Below, in pieces: positions 1 through 6,411 of a stretch of DNA of 15,510 nucleotides. This stretch comes from DATEAX01 sp035288145. Lineage in GTDB: Bacteria; Patescibacteriota; UBA1384; UBA12157; JAENIV01. A program made the position numbers and the translations under genes. Below the pieces are notes generated by a model. The model did no database searches and had not been told where the DNA came from. It saw only the letters and a list, made by a program, of their open reading frames with translations. Position 1 is the first letter of the stretch; the number at the start of each line of letters is the position of its first letter. The DNA is taken from the NCBI GenBank assembly GCA_035288145.1, contig DATEAX010000023.1, positions 1 through 15,510 on the forward strand, in the 5' to 3' direction.

Positions 1-145
1 ATTTTTTACAAAATAAGTTGAAAATAGCCCTCAAATCCTTTTTTATTTGACTTTTGCCTATCCGTCAAAAAGTTCCAAACTCAAAGGTTTTTTAAGGTTT
101 AAGAAAAAGTTCGAATCCCTTCCTCTGTCACCGAAAAATAGCACC

Positions 146-168
146 AAAAAAGACCCAAAACGGTCTTT
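146..168 (-). terminator. Rho-independent terminator of the tRNA-Lys gene
   Basis: Read on the minus strand, a perfect 7-bp stem (AAAGACC / GGTCTTT) closes a 6-base loop (GTTTTG), and the stem runs into six consecutive T residues. It lies about 60 bases past the 3' end of the minus-strand tRNA, where its terminator would be expected. Read on the plus strand the T-tract is weaker (CTTGCTTTT), so the minus-strand role is preferred. The rest of 1-228 shows no gene: short open frames there have no ribosome binding site and no recognisable protein. Confidence 0.75.
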
Positions 169-228
169 CTTGCTTTTACCTCTACCTTATATGCTTTTCC
201 GCACTTTTAAATCGTCCCACTTTCTAAG

Positions 229-303
229 TGGAGGGCCATGTGGGGATCGAACCCACGACACATTGCTTAAAAGGCAATTGCTCTACCACTGAGCTAATGG
301 CCC
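229..303 (-). tRNA. tRNA-Lys (anticodon UUU)
   Basis: The reverse complement folds as a complete cloverleaf. The acceptor stem is GGGCCAT with ATGGCCC. The D arm is GCTC-AGTGGTA-GAGC. The anticodon stem is ATTGC with GCAAT around the loop CTTTTAA, giving anticodon TTT (bases 271-269). The T arm is GTGGG-TTCGATC-CCCAC. The discriminator base is T, and the 3' CCA is encoded (bases 231-229), so the transcript does not need CCA added. The anticodon reads both lysine codons. The gene stands alone, with its own promoter upstream and a terminator downstream. Confidence 0.97.
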
Positions 304-313
304 ATTCACTTAT

Positions 314-342
314 ATTTTACCTTAAAATAAAGAAAAAATCAA
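314..342 (-). promoter_or_regulatory. Sigma-70 type promoter of tRNA-Lys
   Basis: On the minus strand a -35 box TTGATT (342-337) lies 17 bp from a -10 box TAAAAT (319-314). The -10 box ends 10 bases before the first tRNA base, so transcription would start three or four bases upstream of the mature 5' end. The spacing is ideal and the boxes match consensus at 4/6 and 5/6. Only the general sigma-70 consensus supports this. Confidence 0.6.
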
Positions 343-359
343 AAAATCTTGCACCTCCG

Positions 360-400
360 TTTACTACCCTACTTGCTCGAGCGGATAGATGGGGAGTAAA
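360..400. repeat. Imperfect long palindrome between tRNA-Lys and the methyltransferase gene
   Basis: The arms begin TTTACT-A-CCC and end GGG-G-AGTAAA, and the centre holds the perfect palindrome GCTCGAGC (375-382). The bases between arm ends and centre match only partly. It could be an interspersed palindromic repeat or a regulatory hairpin in the leader of the methyltransferase gene. It has no T-tract, so it is not a standard terminator. Confidence 0.4.
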
Positions 401-442
401 TTTAGTATTGGTAAATGATGAATAAGTTAAAGAATTAAACAT

Positions 443-1159
443 ATGAATATTTTTAAGCACTACTACATCTTGGGAGGCTTTGCCCTGCGAGGCAACGAAG
501 GCTTTTATGCAGCCCGAGAGTATCTGGGCGAAATTCTCATCCAAGAACTGGAAGAATTTATCCATCTTAAAAATAAAAAAGTTTTGGATGTGGGCGGGGA
601 ACGCGGCGAGTTTTGCAAAATTTTAACCGAAAAAAGACAATGTGAAGCAATCAATTTAGAACCGAAGAAATTGGATTTTGTCCATAAAACTATTATTGGT
701 TCGGCGGACAAGTTGCCTTTTAAAAAAGAAGCTTTCGATGCGGTGCTTCTTCGCGGCGTAATCCAGCATATTCCAACCGAGAAAAAGTTAAAATCTCTAA
801 AAGAAATACACAGGGTGCTTAAAAGAGGGGGTATCGCCTATATAATGATTCCCCCATGGTACAATCCTCTCTCCGGTCAAGATATTAAGCCGTTTCAATA
901 TTTTCCTTTTAAAATTGCCCGCCATTTAAGAAATTCCATTTTCTCTTCCCATATCAAAGCCGGGTCGCTTGCCTATCTTGGGCTTTGGCCGATGACTTAT
1001 CATTCAACAGTGAAACTGATAAACCAAGCGGGTTTTAAAATTATTAGAGCAAACGATATTTTAATGAGACTTCATTTTTTAACAAAAATACCTTTCTTAA
1101 GAGAATTTTTGATACCGTCAGTAGGATTCGTTGTTAAAAAATCAATCATTCCAGATTGA
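443..1159 (+). CDS. Class I SAM-dependent methyltransferase (Methyltransf_11-like)
   Basis: This 238-residue cytosolic protein has the class I methyltransferase core. Motif I is VLDVGGERGEF (47-57), where the usual GxGxG loop reads GGERG. An acidic residue at the end of the second strand (E73 in INLEP) should contact the SAM ribose. SADKLPF (87-93) matches the adenine-binding region. DAVLLRGVIQHIP (99-111) and LKRGGIAYIMIPP (126-138) are the strand-4 and post-motif segments typical of the family. The C-terminal 100 residues, rich in aromatics, probably form the substrate cap. The substrate cannot be read from sequence; sugar, quinone and small-molecule methylases all share this fold. The ATG start has no clear Shine-Dalgarno sequence. 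The 3' end overlaps the convergent CapA-type gene by 14 bases. Confidence 0.85.
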   Translation: MNIFKHYYILGGFALRGNEGFYAAREYLGEILIQELEEFIHLKNKKVLDVGGERGEFCKILTEKRQCEAINLEPKKLDFVHKTIIGSADKLPFKKEAFDAVLLRGVIQHIPTEKKLKSLKEIHRVLKRGGIAYIMIPPWYNPLSGQDIKPFQYFPFKIARHLRNSIFSSHIKAGSLAYLGLWPMTYHSTVKLINQAGFKIIRANDILMRLHFLTKIPFLREFLIPSVGFVVKKSIIPD

Positions 1160-2180
1160 TAACAATTTCCGAACCACTCTCAAATCCCAACTCCTTTTTA
1201 ATTTGTCCGACGATGGCCTCTTTTTCCTGGCCGGTCATCGCTTCAACTTTAAGGCGAACGCTTTTGATTGGCAAAAGTTCTAAAAACAATTTCTGGTCGG
1301 TTATTTTGCCCGCCACCACCAAACCTCTTTGAGTGTTTTGGGAAAAGGTCTGGTCGAAAAGAAAATTTCCGAGGGAGTAGAAGATCGGCCGCTTCTGATA
1401 GATTTCGGCATCTTGGATTACATGGGGATGAGAGCCGATGACCATATCCGCCCCGGCTTCAATCCACTCATGAGCGAGTCGTTCCTGTAAAGCGTTGTGA
1501 GTGGTTTCGTATTCAGCTCCCCAATGAGGAAAGACAATGACAAGGGCGCCGGTTGCTTTTTGGTCTTTGATGAGGGCGGCGAGATCGGGAATGTTGGCTA
1601 AGAGATTAACAGCAATCAAACTAACTTTCAGGTTCTTTTTGGAAAATGTTTTGACCAAATCCCCTGAATTATGAGGATCGCCGACAGTCGTTATTTGGTT
1701 TTTGGCAAGAATTTCGCGGGTAAACATCAGTCCCAAATCGCCCTGATTTGCCGTGTGGTTATTGGCAAGCCCCGCTGCATTGATATTTAACCATTTAAGC
1801 GTTTCCGCAGTTTGAGGCGGAAATTTCATGATTAAATTATTGGGATTAGTATCGGGCACAAACTCGTTTTGAACCATCGGACCTTCGAGGTTGAGCATGG
1901 CGATATCTTTGTCTTTAAAAAAATCCGGCCGCAGATTTTGAAAGGCGTCCCTTAAATCATCATAGAATTGGGCATAAATCGCCCGGCCGAACATGGCATC
2001 GCCGGCAAAGATAAAAGTCATCTCTTCTTTGGGAACAGTTTTTGTCTGGTTGGGAGAGGGGCTCGCGGTTGGGGCATTTCGAGAACTGAATAGATGAGAA
2101 TAATATCTAATAATATCCGCCGTAAGGACAACAACGCTTAACCCTAACAAAATTAATAGGATTTTCATTGTTTTGGTCAT
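1146..2180 (-). CDS. CapA-family membrane-anchored metallophosphatase-like protein
   Basis: This protein belongs to the PGA_cap/CapA family, named for capsular poly-gamma-glutamate synthesis. From the chosen start (344 residues), one hydrophobic segment at 6-23 anchors the protein, a Pro/Ser/Thr-rich linker follows at about 37-50, and the catalytic-like domain faces outward. Calcineurin-like metal-site motifs appear in order: FAGDAMFGR (58-66), LNLEG (96-100), LANNHTANQGD (138-148), FPHWGAEYE (217-225), GSHPHVIQ (249-256) and SLGNFLFDQ (269-277). Its real substrate is unknown; many family members act on cell-wall or polymer substrates rather than polyglutamate, and no capB or capC is nearby. 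The ATG at 2180 was chosen because a promoter lies just upstream. A start at 2216 would fall inside the -35 box, and 2168 is also possible. The 3' end overlaps the methyltransferase gene tail to tail. Confidence 0.88.
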   Translation of the reverse strand: MTKTMKILLILLGLSVVVLTADIIRYYSHLFSSRNAPTASPSPNQTKTVPKEEMTFIFAGDAMFGRAIYAQFYDDLRDAFQNLRPDFFKDKDIAMLNLEGPMVQNEFVPDTNPNNLIMKFPPQTAETLKWLNINAAGLANNHTANQGDLGLMFTREILAKNQITTVGDPHNSGDLVKTFSKKNLKVSLIAVNLLANIPDLAALIKDQKATGALVIVFPHWGAEYETTHNALQERLAHEWIEAGADMVIGSHPHVIQDAEIYQKRPIFYSLGNFLFDQTFSQNTQRGLVVAGKITDQKLFLELLPIKSVRLKVEAMTGQEKEAIVGQIKKELGFESGSEIVINLE

Positions 2181-2186
2181 AGATTC

Positions 2187-2216
2187 ATTATAGAATTGGA
2201 CTATGTATAATGCCAA
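2187..2216 (-). promoter_or_regulatory. Promoter of the CapA-family gene
   Basis: On the minus strand TTGGCA (2216-2211, 5/6 match to the -35 consensus) lies 18 bp from a perfect TATAAT (2192-2187). Only six bases separate the -10 box from the ATG at 2180, so the transcript should begin at or next to the start codon (leaderless). The -35 box lies inside the first codons of the divergent iscU-like gene. Confidence 0.55.
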
Positions 2217-2580
2217 AACTGTTGACTATTTTTCCAATCCTCGCAACATGGGCGAAATCAAAGACGCCGATATTGTTGCCCAAGGCGGCAACCCGGCCTG
2301 CGGCGATGTGGTCAAACTTTACTTAAAATTATCAGAAAACAGAGGACGGAAGACAGAAGACAGAATAATCCGAGACATCAAATTCAAGGCCTTTGGCTGC
2401 GGCGCCTGCCTTGCTTCAACCTCGGCGCTGACGGAACTCGTCAAAGGCAAAAAAATTTCCCAAGCCAAAAAAATCACCAATCAAGATATTGCTGATTTTT
2501 TAGGGGGACTTCCTTCTCAAAAAATGATTTGTTCTAATTTTTCCGCCGATGTTTTTAAAAAAGCAATTAAAGATCATTAG
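2203..2580 (+). CDS. iscU: IscU/NifU-type iron-sulfur cluster assembly scaffold
   Basis: At 125 residues it is the size of a bacterial IscU. It assembles Fe-S clusters on three conserved cysteines and passes them to apo-proteins. All hallmarks are present: the YFSNPRNMG opening (9-17), GNPACGD with Cys33 and Asp35, FGCGACLASTS with Cys66 (plus an extra Cys69), and the KMICSNFSAD region with Cys110. The usual order of ligands is kept. A charged insertion, NRGRKTEDR at 46-54, sits in the strand 2-3 loop and comes from a purine-rich DNA repeat. No iscS/sufS, iscA or ferredoxin gene lies nearby, so the cysteine desulfurase must be elsewhere or the protein works in a reduced pathway. The LPPVK-type chaperone motif is replaced by GGLPSQK (101-107). 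It overlaps the next convergent gene by four bases. Confidence 0.92.
   Translation: MYNAKTVDYFSNPRNMGEIKDADIVAQGGNPACGDVVKLYLKLSENRGRKTEDRIIRDIKFKAFGCGACLASTSALTELVKGKKISQAKKITNQDIADFLGGLPSQKMICSNFSADVFKKAIKDH
2339..2367 (+). repeat. Purine-rich GGAAGACAGAAGACAG-type repeat inside iscU
   Basis: Short near-repeats of the unit (G/A)GAAGACA give an almost pure A/G strand here, unlike the flanking codons. It encodes NRGRKTEDR in a loop of the scaffold protein. A close relative, also encoding KTED, lies near the 3' end of dnaK (4561-4588 on the other strand). It is probably a copy of an interspersed repeat tolerated in an exposed loop. Confidence 0.5.
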
Positions 2581-3101
2581 TCGGAATCGGTTGACCGCGT
2601 CCGGCGGAAAAATCCCAGACCGATAATCGCCACCGGCGGCAAAAGCACCCACCAAAGGTAGTATTTAATAACAAGATTGGCCATCCGCGAACTGGCCATA
2701 AAGGCCTCCCGCGATTCCGGGGGCATAAAATTGAAAATCGAGGAAAGAATTAAAGCCGTTGCTAAAAAGGAAAAACCGATAATTTCGATGGGCGAAAAAA
2801 TTCCTTTGGCTTTTGAGCTGGAGATGCCGCCTTTGGCCGAAAGAAGCATAATCACCAACATAAAAATCACCACCCGGACCGTAAACGGCGAAGACCCGGA
2901 TTGAACCCAGACCTGATTAAAAAGGACTTTATCGCCTTGGAAAAAAGAGAGGACATTGCCGGAAAAAACCTGGGTGACCACCAAAGCAACATAAATGCTA
3001 AGGAGCGTTGCAATAATTTTTTCGCGCTGCAAAATATAGCCGAAAGCGATGCCGATTAAAAAGAAAACAATTATTGCCAAATCCCATGATGGTGTGGGCA
3101 T
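2577..3101 (-). CDS. Five-helix integral membrane protein, function unknown
   Basis: I do not recognise this 174-residue protein. It has five clear hydrophobic helices at about 6-24, 29-47, 74-88, 107-126 and 147-165. A short polar loop with Ser/Gly/Lys (89-101) lies between helices 3 and 4, and the charged C-terminal tail RRTRSTDSD follows the last helix. The first two helices with REK between them recall CvpA-like proteins, but this is a weak resemblance. The ATG start has a strong Shine-Dalgarno sequence (AAGGAGG, 9 bases upstream). A near-consensus promoter and a stable hairpin precede it, so it is transcribed separately from dnaJ although it follows dnaJ on the same strand. It overlaps iscU by four bases tail to tail. 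Confidence 0.75.
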   Translation of the reverse strand: MPTPSWDLAIIVFFLIGIAFGYILQREKIIATLLSIYVALVVTQVFSGNVLSFFQGDKVLFNQVWVQSGSSPFTVRVVIFMLVIMLLSAKGGISSSKAKGIFSPIEIIGFSFLATALILSSIFNFMPPESREAFMASSRMANLVIKYYLWWVLLPPVAIIGLGFFRRTRSTDSD

Positions 3102-3118
3102 CCTCTGATCCCTCCTTA

Positions 3119-3151
3119 CGGGTGGTCCGACGAAATGTCGGACTTAACCCG
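3119..3151 (-). repeat. Stable hairpin next to the ribosome binding site of the membrane-protein gene
   Basis: Minus-strand reading: an outer stem CGGGT/ACCCG, a small internal loop (TAA against C), then a perfect inner stem GTCCGAC/GTCGGAC around the loop ATTTC. That is 12 pairs in all. The last hairpin base directly adjoins the TAAGGAGG ribosome binding site (3118-3111). There is no T-tract, so it is not an intrinsic terminator. It may be an interspersed palindromic repeat, a transcript-stabilising 5' hairpin or a translational control element. Confidence 0.6.
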
Positions 3152-3168
3152 AATCAATCTCTATGTCT

Positions 3169-3197
3169 ATTATCCAAAACAATCGTTGATATGTCAA
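3169..3197 (-). promoter_or_regulatory. Near-consensus sigma-70 promoter of the membrane-protein gene
   Basis: On the minus strand a perfect -35 box TTGACA (3197-3192) is followed by a 17-bp spacer and GATAAT (3174-3169, 5/6). The predicted start of transcription is near 3162, giving a leader of about 60 bases that holds the 3119-3151 hairpin and the Shine-Dalgarno sequence. The promoter lies just past the dnaJ stop codon. Confidence 0.7.
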
Positions 3198-3202
3198 ATG
3201 GG

Positions 3203-3814
3203 TTAAAGACCAGAATTTTTAAGTTTTTCCAGTAATTCTCTTTGCTCGCGGGAAAGATGGCGAGGCAATTTAATGCGGACGGTCACCAAAAGATCCCCCC
3301 GCCCCCGGCGTGTCGGCATCCCACGGCCCGGAAAACGGAAGGTTTGACCGTCTTGAGTGCCCGGGGGCACTCGGAGATCAATTTTTTCACCCTGTGAGGT
3401 TTGAAGATTCAAAGTCCCGCCTAAAATAGCAGAGGTCAGCGGTATTTCTACCTCCGTTTGAACTTGGCTAAAAACATCGCCGAAGAAATCCTCAAAAATA
3501 TCGCCGAGCCCCCCGAAGGAGCCGCTGAAACTTCCATCTCGGCCAAAACCTCGGAAATCCCAGGTTCGCGGACCGGCAGTTTCACCCCGGGCAAAATCTC
3601 CAAAACCCTCGGCCGTGCCAAAGCGGTCGTAGTTGTCTTTCTTTTGGGGATCGCTTAAAACCTGATAGGCCTCATTAATTTCTTTGAAACGCTCGCCTTG
3701 GGAGGAGTTTTTATCCGGGTGATATTGATGAGCAAGTTTCCTGTAGGCCCGTTTAATTTCGTCAGGGGTGGCGTTTTTTGAAACTCCTAAAATTTGATAG
3801 TAATCTTTGGCCAT
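3203..3814 (-). CDS. dnaJ: Compact DnaJ-type co-chaperone (J domain, G/F region, one substrate-binding domain)
   Basis: DnaJ delivers substrates to DnaK and triggers its ATPase. Residues 1-68 form a J domain with the HPD motif at 32-34 and the YRKLAHQYHPDK helix-loop. A Gly/Phe-rich linker spans about 69-115 (GFGDFARG to FEDFFGDVF). The rest is a single substrate-binding-like unit with the typical phrases EVEIPLTSAILGGT (120-133), VPPGTQDGQTFRFPGRGMP and GRGDLLVTVRIKLP. At 203 residues it is far shorter than canonical DnaJ (about 370). The four CxxCxGxG zinc repeats are absent and one of the two C-terminal beta domains is missing. It is closest to a shortened CbpA/type II J protein. It is the last gene of the grpE-dnaK operon, 38 bases after the lipoprotein gene. 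Confidence 0.92.
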   Translation of the reverse strand: MAKDYYQILGVSKNATPDEIKRAYRKLAHQYHPDKNSSQGERFKEINEAYQVLSDPQKKDNYDRFGTAEGFGDFARGETAGPRTWDFRGFGRDGSFSGSFGGLGDIFEDFFGDVFSQVQTEVEIPLTSAILGGTLNLQTSQGEKIDLRVPPGTQDGQTFRFPGRGMPTRRGRGDLLVTVRIKLPRHLSREQRELLEKLKNSGL

Positions 3815-3822
3815 AGAAGTTC

Positions 3823-3831
3823 ATCTTACCA
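3823..3831 (-). promoter_or_regulatory. Possible extended -10 promoter for dnaJ
   Basis: On the minus strand TGG directly precedes TAAGAT (5/6 match), an extended -10 arrangement, eight bases before the dnaJ ATG. The -35 region (TTGTTC at 17 bp) is weak. If real, dnaJ could be made from a leaderless internal transcript as well as from the operon. No Shine-Dalgarno sequence is present before the ATG. Confidence 0.35.
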
Positions 3832-3852
3832 TAAAAATCTTTTGAGAACAAT

Positions 3853-4467
3853 TCATTGGGGTTCGCCATTTTCGTTGTATATTTTGCCGTCAAAAGCGCT
3901 CACGAGAATTTTGAGACTATTTTGGCCCCCTAAATACTCAATCTGCCACCAGAGCCACCCATTGGGTTCGGTTTGCACCAAAACCAAATTAAGCCGGGTC
4001 GAGGGATTTTGGGCGCGGAAGTCTCTCCCCCCGGCATCTTCCGCGGTTTTTAGGACTTCGGTATAGGCGGTTTTCCAATATTTTTCGTCAATCGGTTTGA
4101 GATTGCCGGAGAGAAAATCTTCTTTGGGGACGATTGCCCGAAGCCGGTTTTCTCCCGAAATCGAAGAAGTCCACCAATTATTCGGCTCATCGTTTGAGCC
4201 AAAGACAAAGGTTTTTTCCAAGCCCTCTTCGGTTAATTCCGGGGGAATTTTGATTACCAGCGCGAAAAACTCGGCATTGTTCCTCCAGATTTTAGCCGCC
4301 TCTTTGGCTTGGGTAAGGTCATCCTGAATTTTTCCCGTAGCGAGGTCTTTATCCTGGGAAATAAGGGCGAATTCAGCTGGTTTGGAAATATCGGTGGCAG
4401 TTTTTTGACAGCCCAAAAACGAGGGCGCGGCGATTACCAAAAAAAGCGTCAAGGTCCTTTTAAACAA
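3853..4467 (-). CDS. Predicted secreted lipoprotein within the dnaK operon, function unknown
   Basis: I do not recognise the family. The 204-residue product begins with a lipoprotein signal: a basic start (FKR), a hydrophobic core and the lipobox FLGC with Cys20 as the lipidation site. The mature part is soluble and tryptophan-rich, with phrases such as AAKIWRNNAEF, EPNNWWTSSI and GWLWWQIEY. It ends in LKILVSAFDGKIYNENGEPQ, a beta-strand ending that vaguely recalls PepSY-like domains. The start is TTG. It was chosen because a strong AAGGAGG sits six bases upstream and no in-frame ATG precedes the signal peptide. An ATG five bases earlier is out of frame and stops after seven codons. It lies 36 bases after dnaK and 38 before dnaJ, so it is probably cotranscribed with chaperones although its product is exported. 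Confidence 0.75.
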   Translation of the reverse strand: MFKRTLTLFLVIAAPSFLGCQKTATDISKPAEFALISQDKDLATGKIQDDLTQAKEAAKIWRNNAEFFALVIKIPPELTEEGLEKTFVFGSNDEPNNWWTSSISGENRLRAIVPKEDFLSGNLKPIDEKYWKTAYTEVLKTAEDAGGRDFRAQNPSTRLNLVLVQTEPNGWLWWQIEYLGGQNSLKILVSAFDGKIYNENGEPQ

Positions 4468-4503
4468 GACATCCCTCCTTTTCTGACTGCTCTTTTTATT
4501 TTA

Positions 4504-6378
4504 TCACTTTTTTTCTTCGCTGTCAGATTTTTCCTGTTCTTCAGGTTTTGCTTGTTTTGAATCTTCTCTCCCGTCTTCCGTCTTCTGGTACATTGCCTGG
4601 CCGATTTTCTGGATGGCCTGGCTTAATTCTTCGGTTTCCTTTTTGATTTTTTCGCTGTCTTCGCCCTTTAAGGTTTCTTTAAGGGCGGCAATTTTCCCTT
4701 CAACTTCTTTTTTATCGGCTTCGGGCACTTTATCACCGGCCTCCCTAAGCGCCTTTTCCGCGGTATAAATTAAACTCTCGGCCATATTTTTCGTCTCAAT
4801 TAGATCTTTGCGTTTTTTATCTTCCGCTTCGTGAGAAGTTGCTTCCTGTTTCATCTTTTCAATTTCTTCTTTGGAGAGCCCCGAAGACGAGGTGATGGTG
4901 ATTTTTTGCTCTTTTTGAGTGGCTTTATCTTGGGCCTTGACATTTAAAATGCCATTGGCATCAATATCGAAAGTGACTTCAATTTGCGGCACCCCTCTCT
5001 GGGCCGGGGGAATCCCGTCAAGCATAAACCGCCCCAAAGTCCGGTTATCTTGGGCCATCGGCCGTTCGCCCTGAAGAATATGGATTTCCACCGAGGTTTG
5101 ATTATCGGCCGCGGTGGAAAAAATCTGCGATTTGGAGGTGGGGATGGTGGTGTTTTTCTCAATCAGCGGCGTCATCACCGAGCCCAAGGTCTCCAAACCC
5201 AGGGTTAAAGGGGTGACATCCAAAAGTAAAAGATCTTTAACATCGCCGGCCAAAACGCCCGCTTGAATTGCCGCGCCCAAAGCAACCACCTCATCGGGAT
5301 TAACCCCTTTTGTCGGTTCGCGGCCAAAGATTTTTTTGACCGTTTCCTGAATCAGGGGCATTCTGGTTTGACCGCCGACCAAGATGACTTCGGCAATGTC
5401 TTTCGCCTCTACCTTGGCTTCTTTGATTGTTTTCTCGGAAAGTCCGATGGTTTTTTCCACCAATTCCCGGGTTAAATCTTCGAGCTTGGCACGGGTAAGT
5501 TTCATCACCAAATGTTTCGGACCGGCGCTGTCGGCAGTAATGAAAGGTAAATTAATCTCTGTCTCGGTTGAAGTTGACAGCTCGCATTTGGCTTTTTCCG
5601 CGGCTTCTTTAACGCGCTGAAGGGCCATCGGGTCATTCTTAAGCTCAAGACCCTGCTCCTTTTTGAATTCTTCCAAAACCCAATTGATGACTTCCTGATC
5701 CAAATCGTCGCCGCCCAGATGGGTGTCGCCGCCGGTGGATTTGACTTCGAAGACGCCTTCGCCGATTTCCAAAACAGTGATGTCGAAGGTTCCGCCGCCA
5801 AAGTCATAAACGGCAATGTAACCTTCTTTTTTCTTATCCAAACCATAAGCCAGCGAAGAGGCAGTCGGCTCATTGATGATTCTTTTGACTTCTAAGCCGG
5901 CAATTTTCCCGGCATCTTTGGTTGCCTGCCTCTGGGAATCGTTAAAGTAAGCCGGGACAGTGATAACCGCTTCGGTGACTTTCTCGCCGAGGAAACTTTC
6001 GGCATCGGTCTTGAGTTTTTGCAAAATGAAAGCGGAAATTTCCTGGGGAGAATAATCTTTTTCTCCTATGACGACTTTGACGCCCTCGCCGGCTTTAACC
6101 ATTTTATAGGGCAATAATTTGAGATCTTTTTGAACTTCCTCTTCTTCCCATCTTCGGCCAATTAAGCGTTTTACGGAAAAAATCGTATTTTCCGGATTAG
6201 TAATTGCCTGCCTTTTGGCAAGTTGACCAACCAGCCGCTCTCCTTTTTTATTTTCGGCGACAATCGAAGGCAGAAGATTTCCTCCCTCGGCCGTGGGGAT
6301 GACTTTAGGCTTGCCGGCCTCGATGGTTGCTACCACCGAGTTGGTGGTGCCCAAGTCAATGCCGATGATTTTTGACAT
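4504..6378 (-). CDS. dnaK: Chaperone protein DnaK (Hsp70)
   Basis: DnaK is the ATP-driven cytosolic chaperone that binds exposed hydrophobic segments. The full length of 624 residues is normal for bacteria. The nucleotide-binding domain has GIDLGTTNS (5-13), VPAYFNDSQRQATKDAG, INEPTASSLAYG, YDFGGGTFDIT and ILVGGQTRMPLI. The hydrophobic linker DLLLLDVTPL leads to the substrate-binding domain (SVEIHILQGER, VPQIEVTFDIDANGILNV), followed by the helical lid and a highly charged tail. The tail contains KTEDGRED, encoded by a purine-rich DNA repeat. Its ATG follows a weak GGGA ribosome binding site. It lies 58 bases after grpE and has its own promoter with a palindromic operator there. Two stop codons in a row (TGA TAA) end it, and the lipoprotein gene and dnaJ follow. 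Confidence 0.98.
   Translation of the reverse strand: MSKIIGIDLGTTNSVVATIEAGKPKVIPTAEGGNLLPSIVAENKKGERLVGQLAKRQAITNPENTIFSVKRLIGRRWEEEEVQKDLKLLPYKMVKAGEGVKVVIGEKDYSPQEISAFILQKLKTDAESFLGEKVTEAVITVPAYFNDSQRQATKDAGKIAGLEVKRIINEPTASSLAYGLDKKKEGYIAVYDFGGGTFDITVLEIGEGVFEVKSTGGDTHLGGDDLDQEVINWVLEEFKKEQGLELKNDPMALQRVKEAAEKAKCELSTSTETEINLPFITADSAGPKHLVMKLTRAKLEDLTRELVEKTIGLSEKTIKEAKVEAKDIAEVILVGGQTRMPLIQETVKKIFGREPTKGVNPDEVVALGAAIQAGVLAGDVKDLLLLDVTPLTLGLETLGSVMTPLIEKNTTIPTSKSQIFSTAADNQTSVEIHILQGERPMAQDNRTLGRFMLDGIPPAQRGVPQIEVTFDIDANGILNVKAQDKATQKEQKITITSSSGLSKEEIEKMKQEATSHEAEDKKRKDLIETKNMAESLIYTAEKALREAGDKVPEADKKEVEGKIAALKETLKGEDSEKIKKETEELSQAIQKIGQAMYQKTEDGREDSKQAKPEEQEKSDSEEKK
4561..4588 (-). repeat. 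Purine-rich AGAAGACGGAAGACGG-type repeat at the 3' end of dnaK
   Basis: On the coding strand the unit (A/G)GAAGACGG occurs twice and is followed by a GAGAGAAGA variant. It encodes QKTEDGRED in the disordered acidic tail of DnaK. The unit and its reading phase match the repeat in iscU (2339-2367), which also reads KTED. Confidence 0.5.
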
Positions 6379-6411
6379 ATTTTCCCTTTCTATATTTTTA
6401 TATCTATAACA

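Noticed and set aside
47..292. Open frame encoding a peptide with CGDRTHDTLLKRQLLYH
   Set aside because: This part is the antisense translation of the tRNA-Lys gene, a known source of false protein annotations. There is no ribosome binding site.
2181..2216. Upstream ATG start for the CapA-family gene
   Set aside because: It lies within the -35 box and inside the iscU coding start. The ATG at 2180 directly precedes the membrane anchor.
4470..4472. ATG just upstream of the lipoprotein TTG start
   Set aside because: It is in another frame and stops after seven codons. The AAGGAGG spacing suits the TTG.
4944..5873. Several open frames of about 70-120 codons within dnaK on both strands
   Set aside because: They are shadows of the highly conserved dnaK frame, low in complexity, with no ribosome binding sites or recognisable products.
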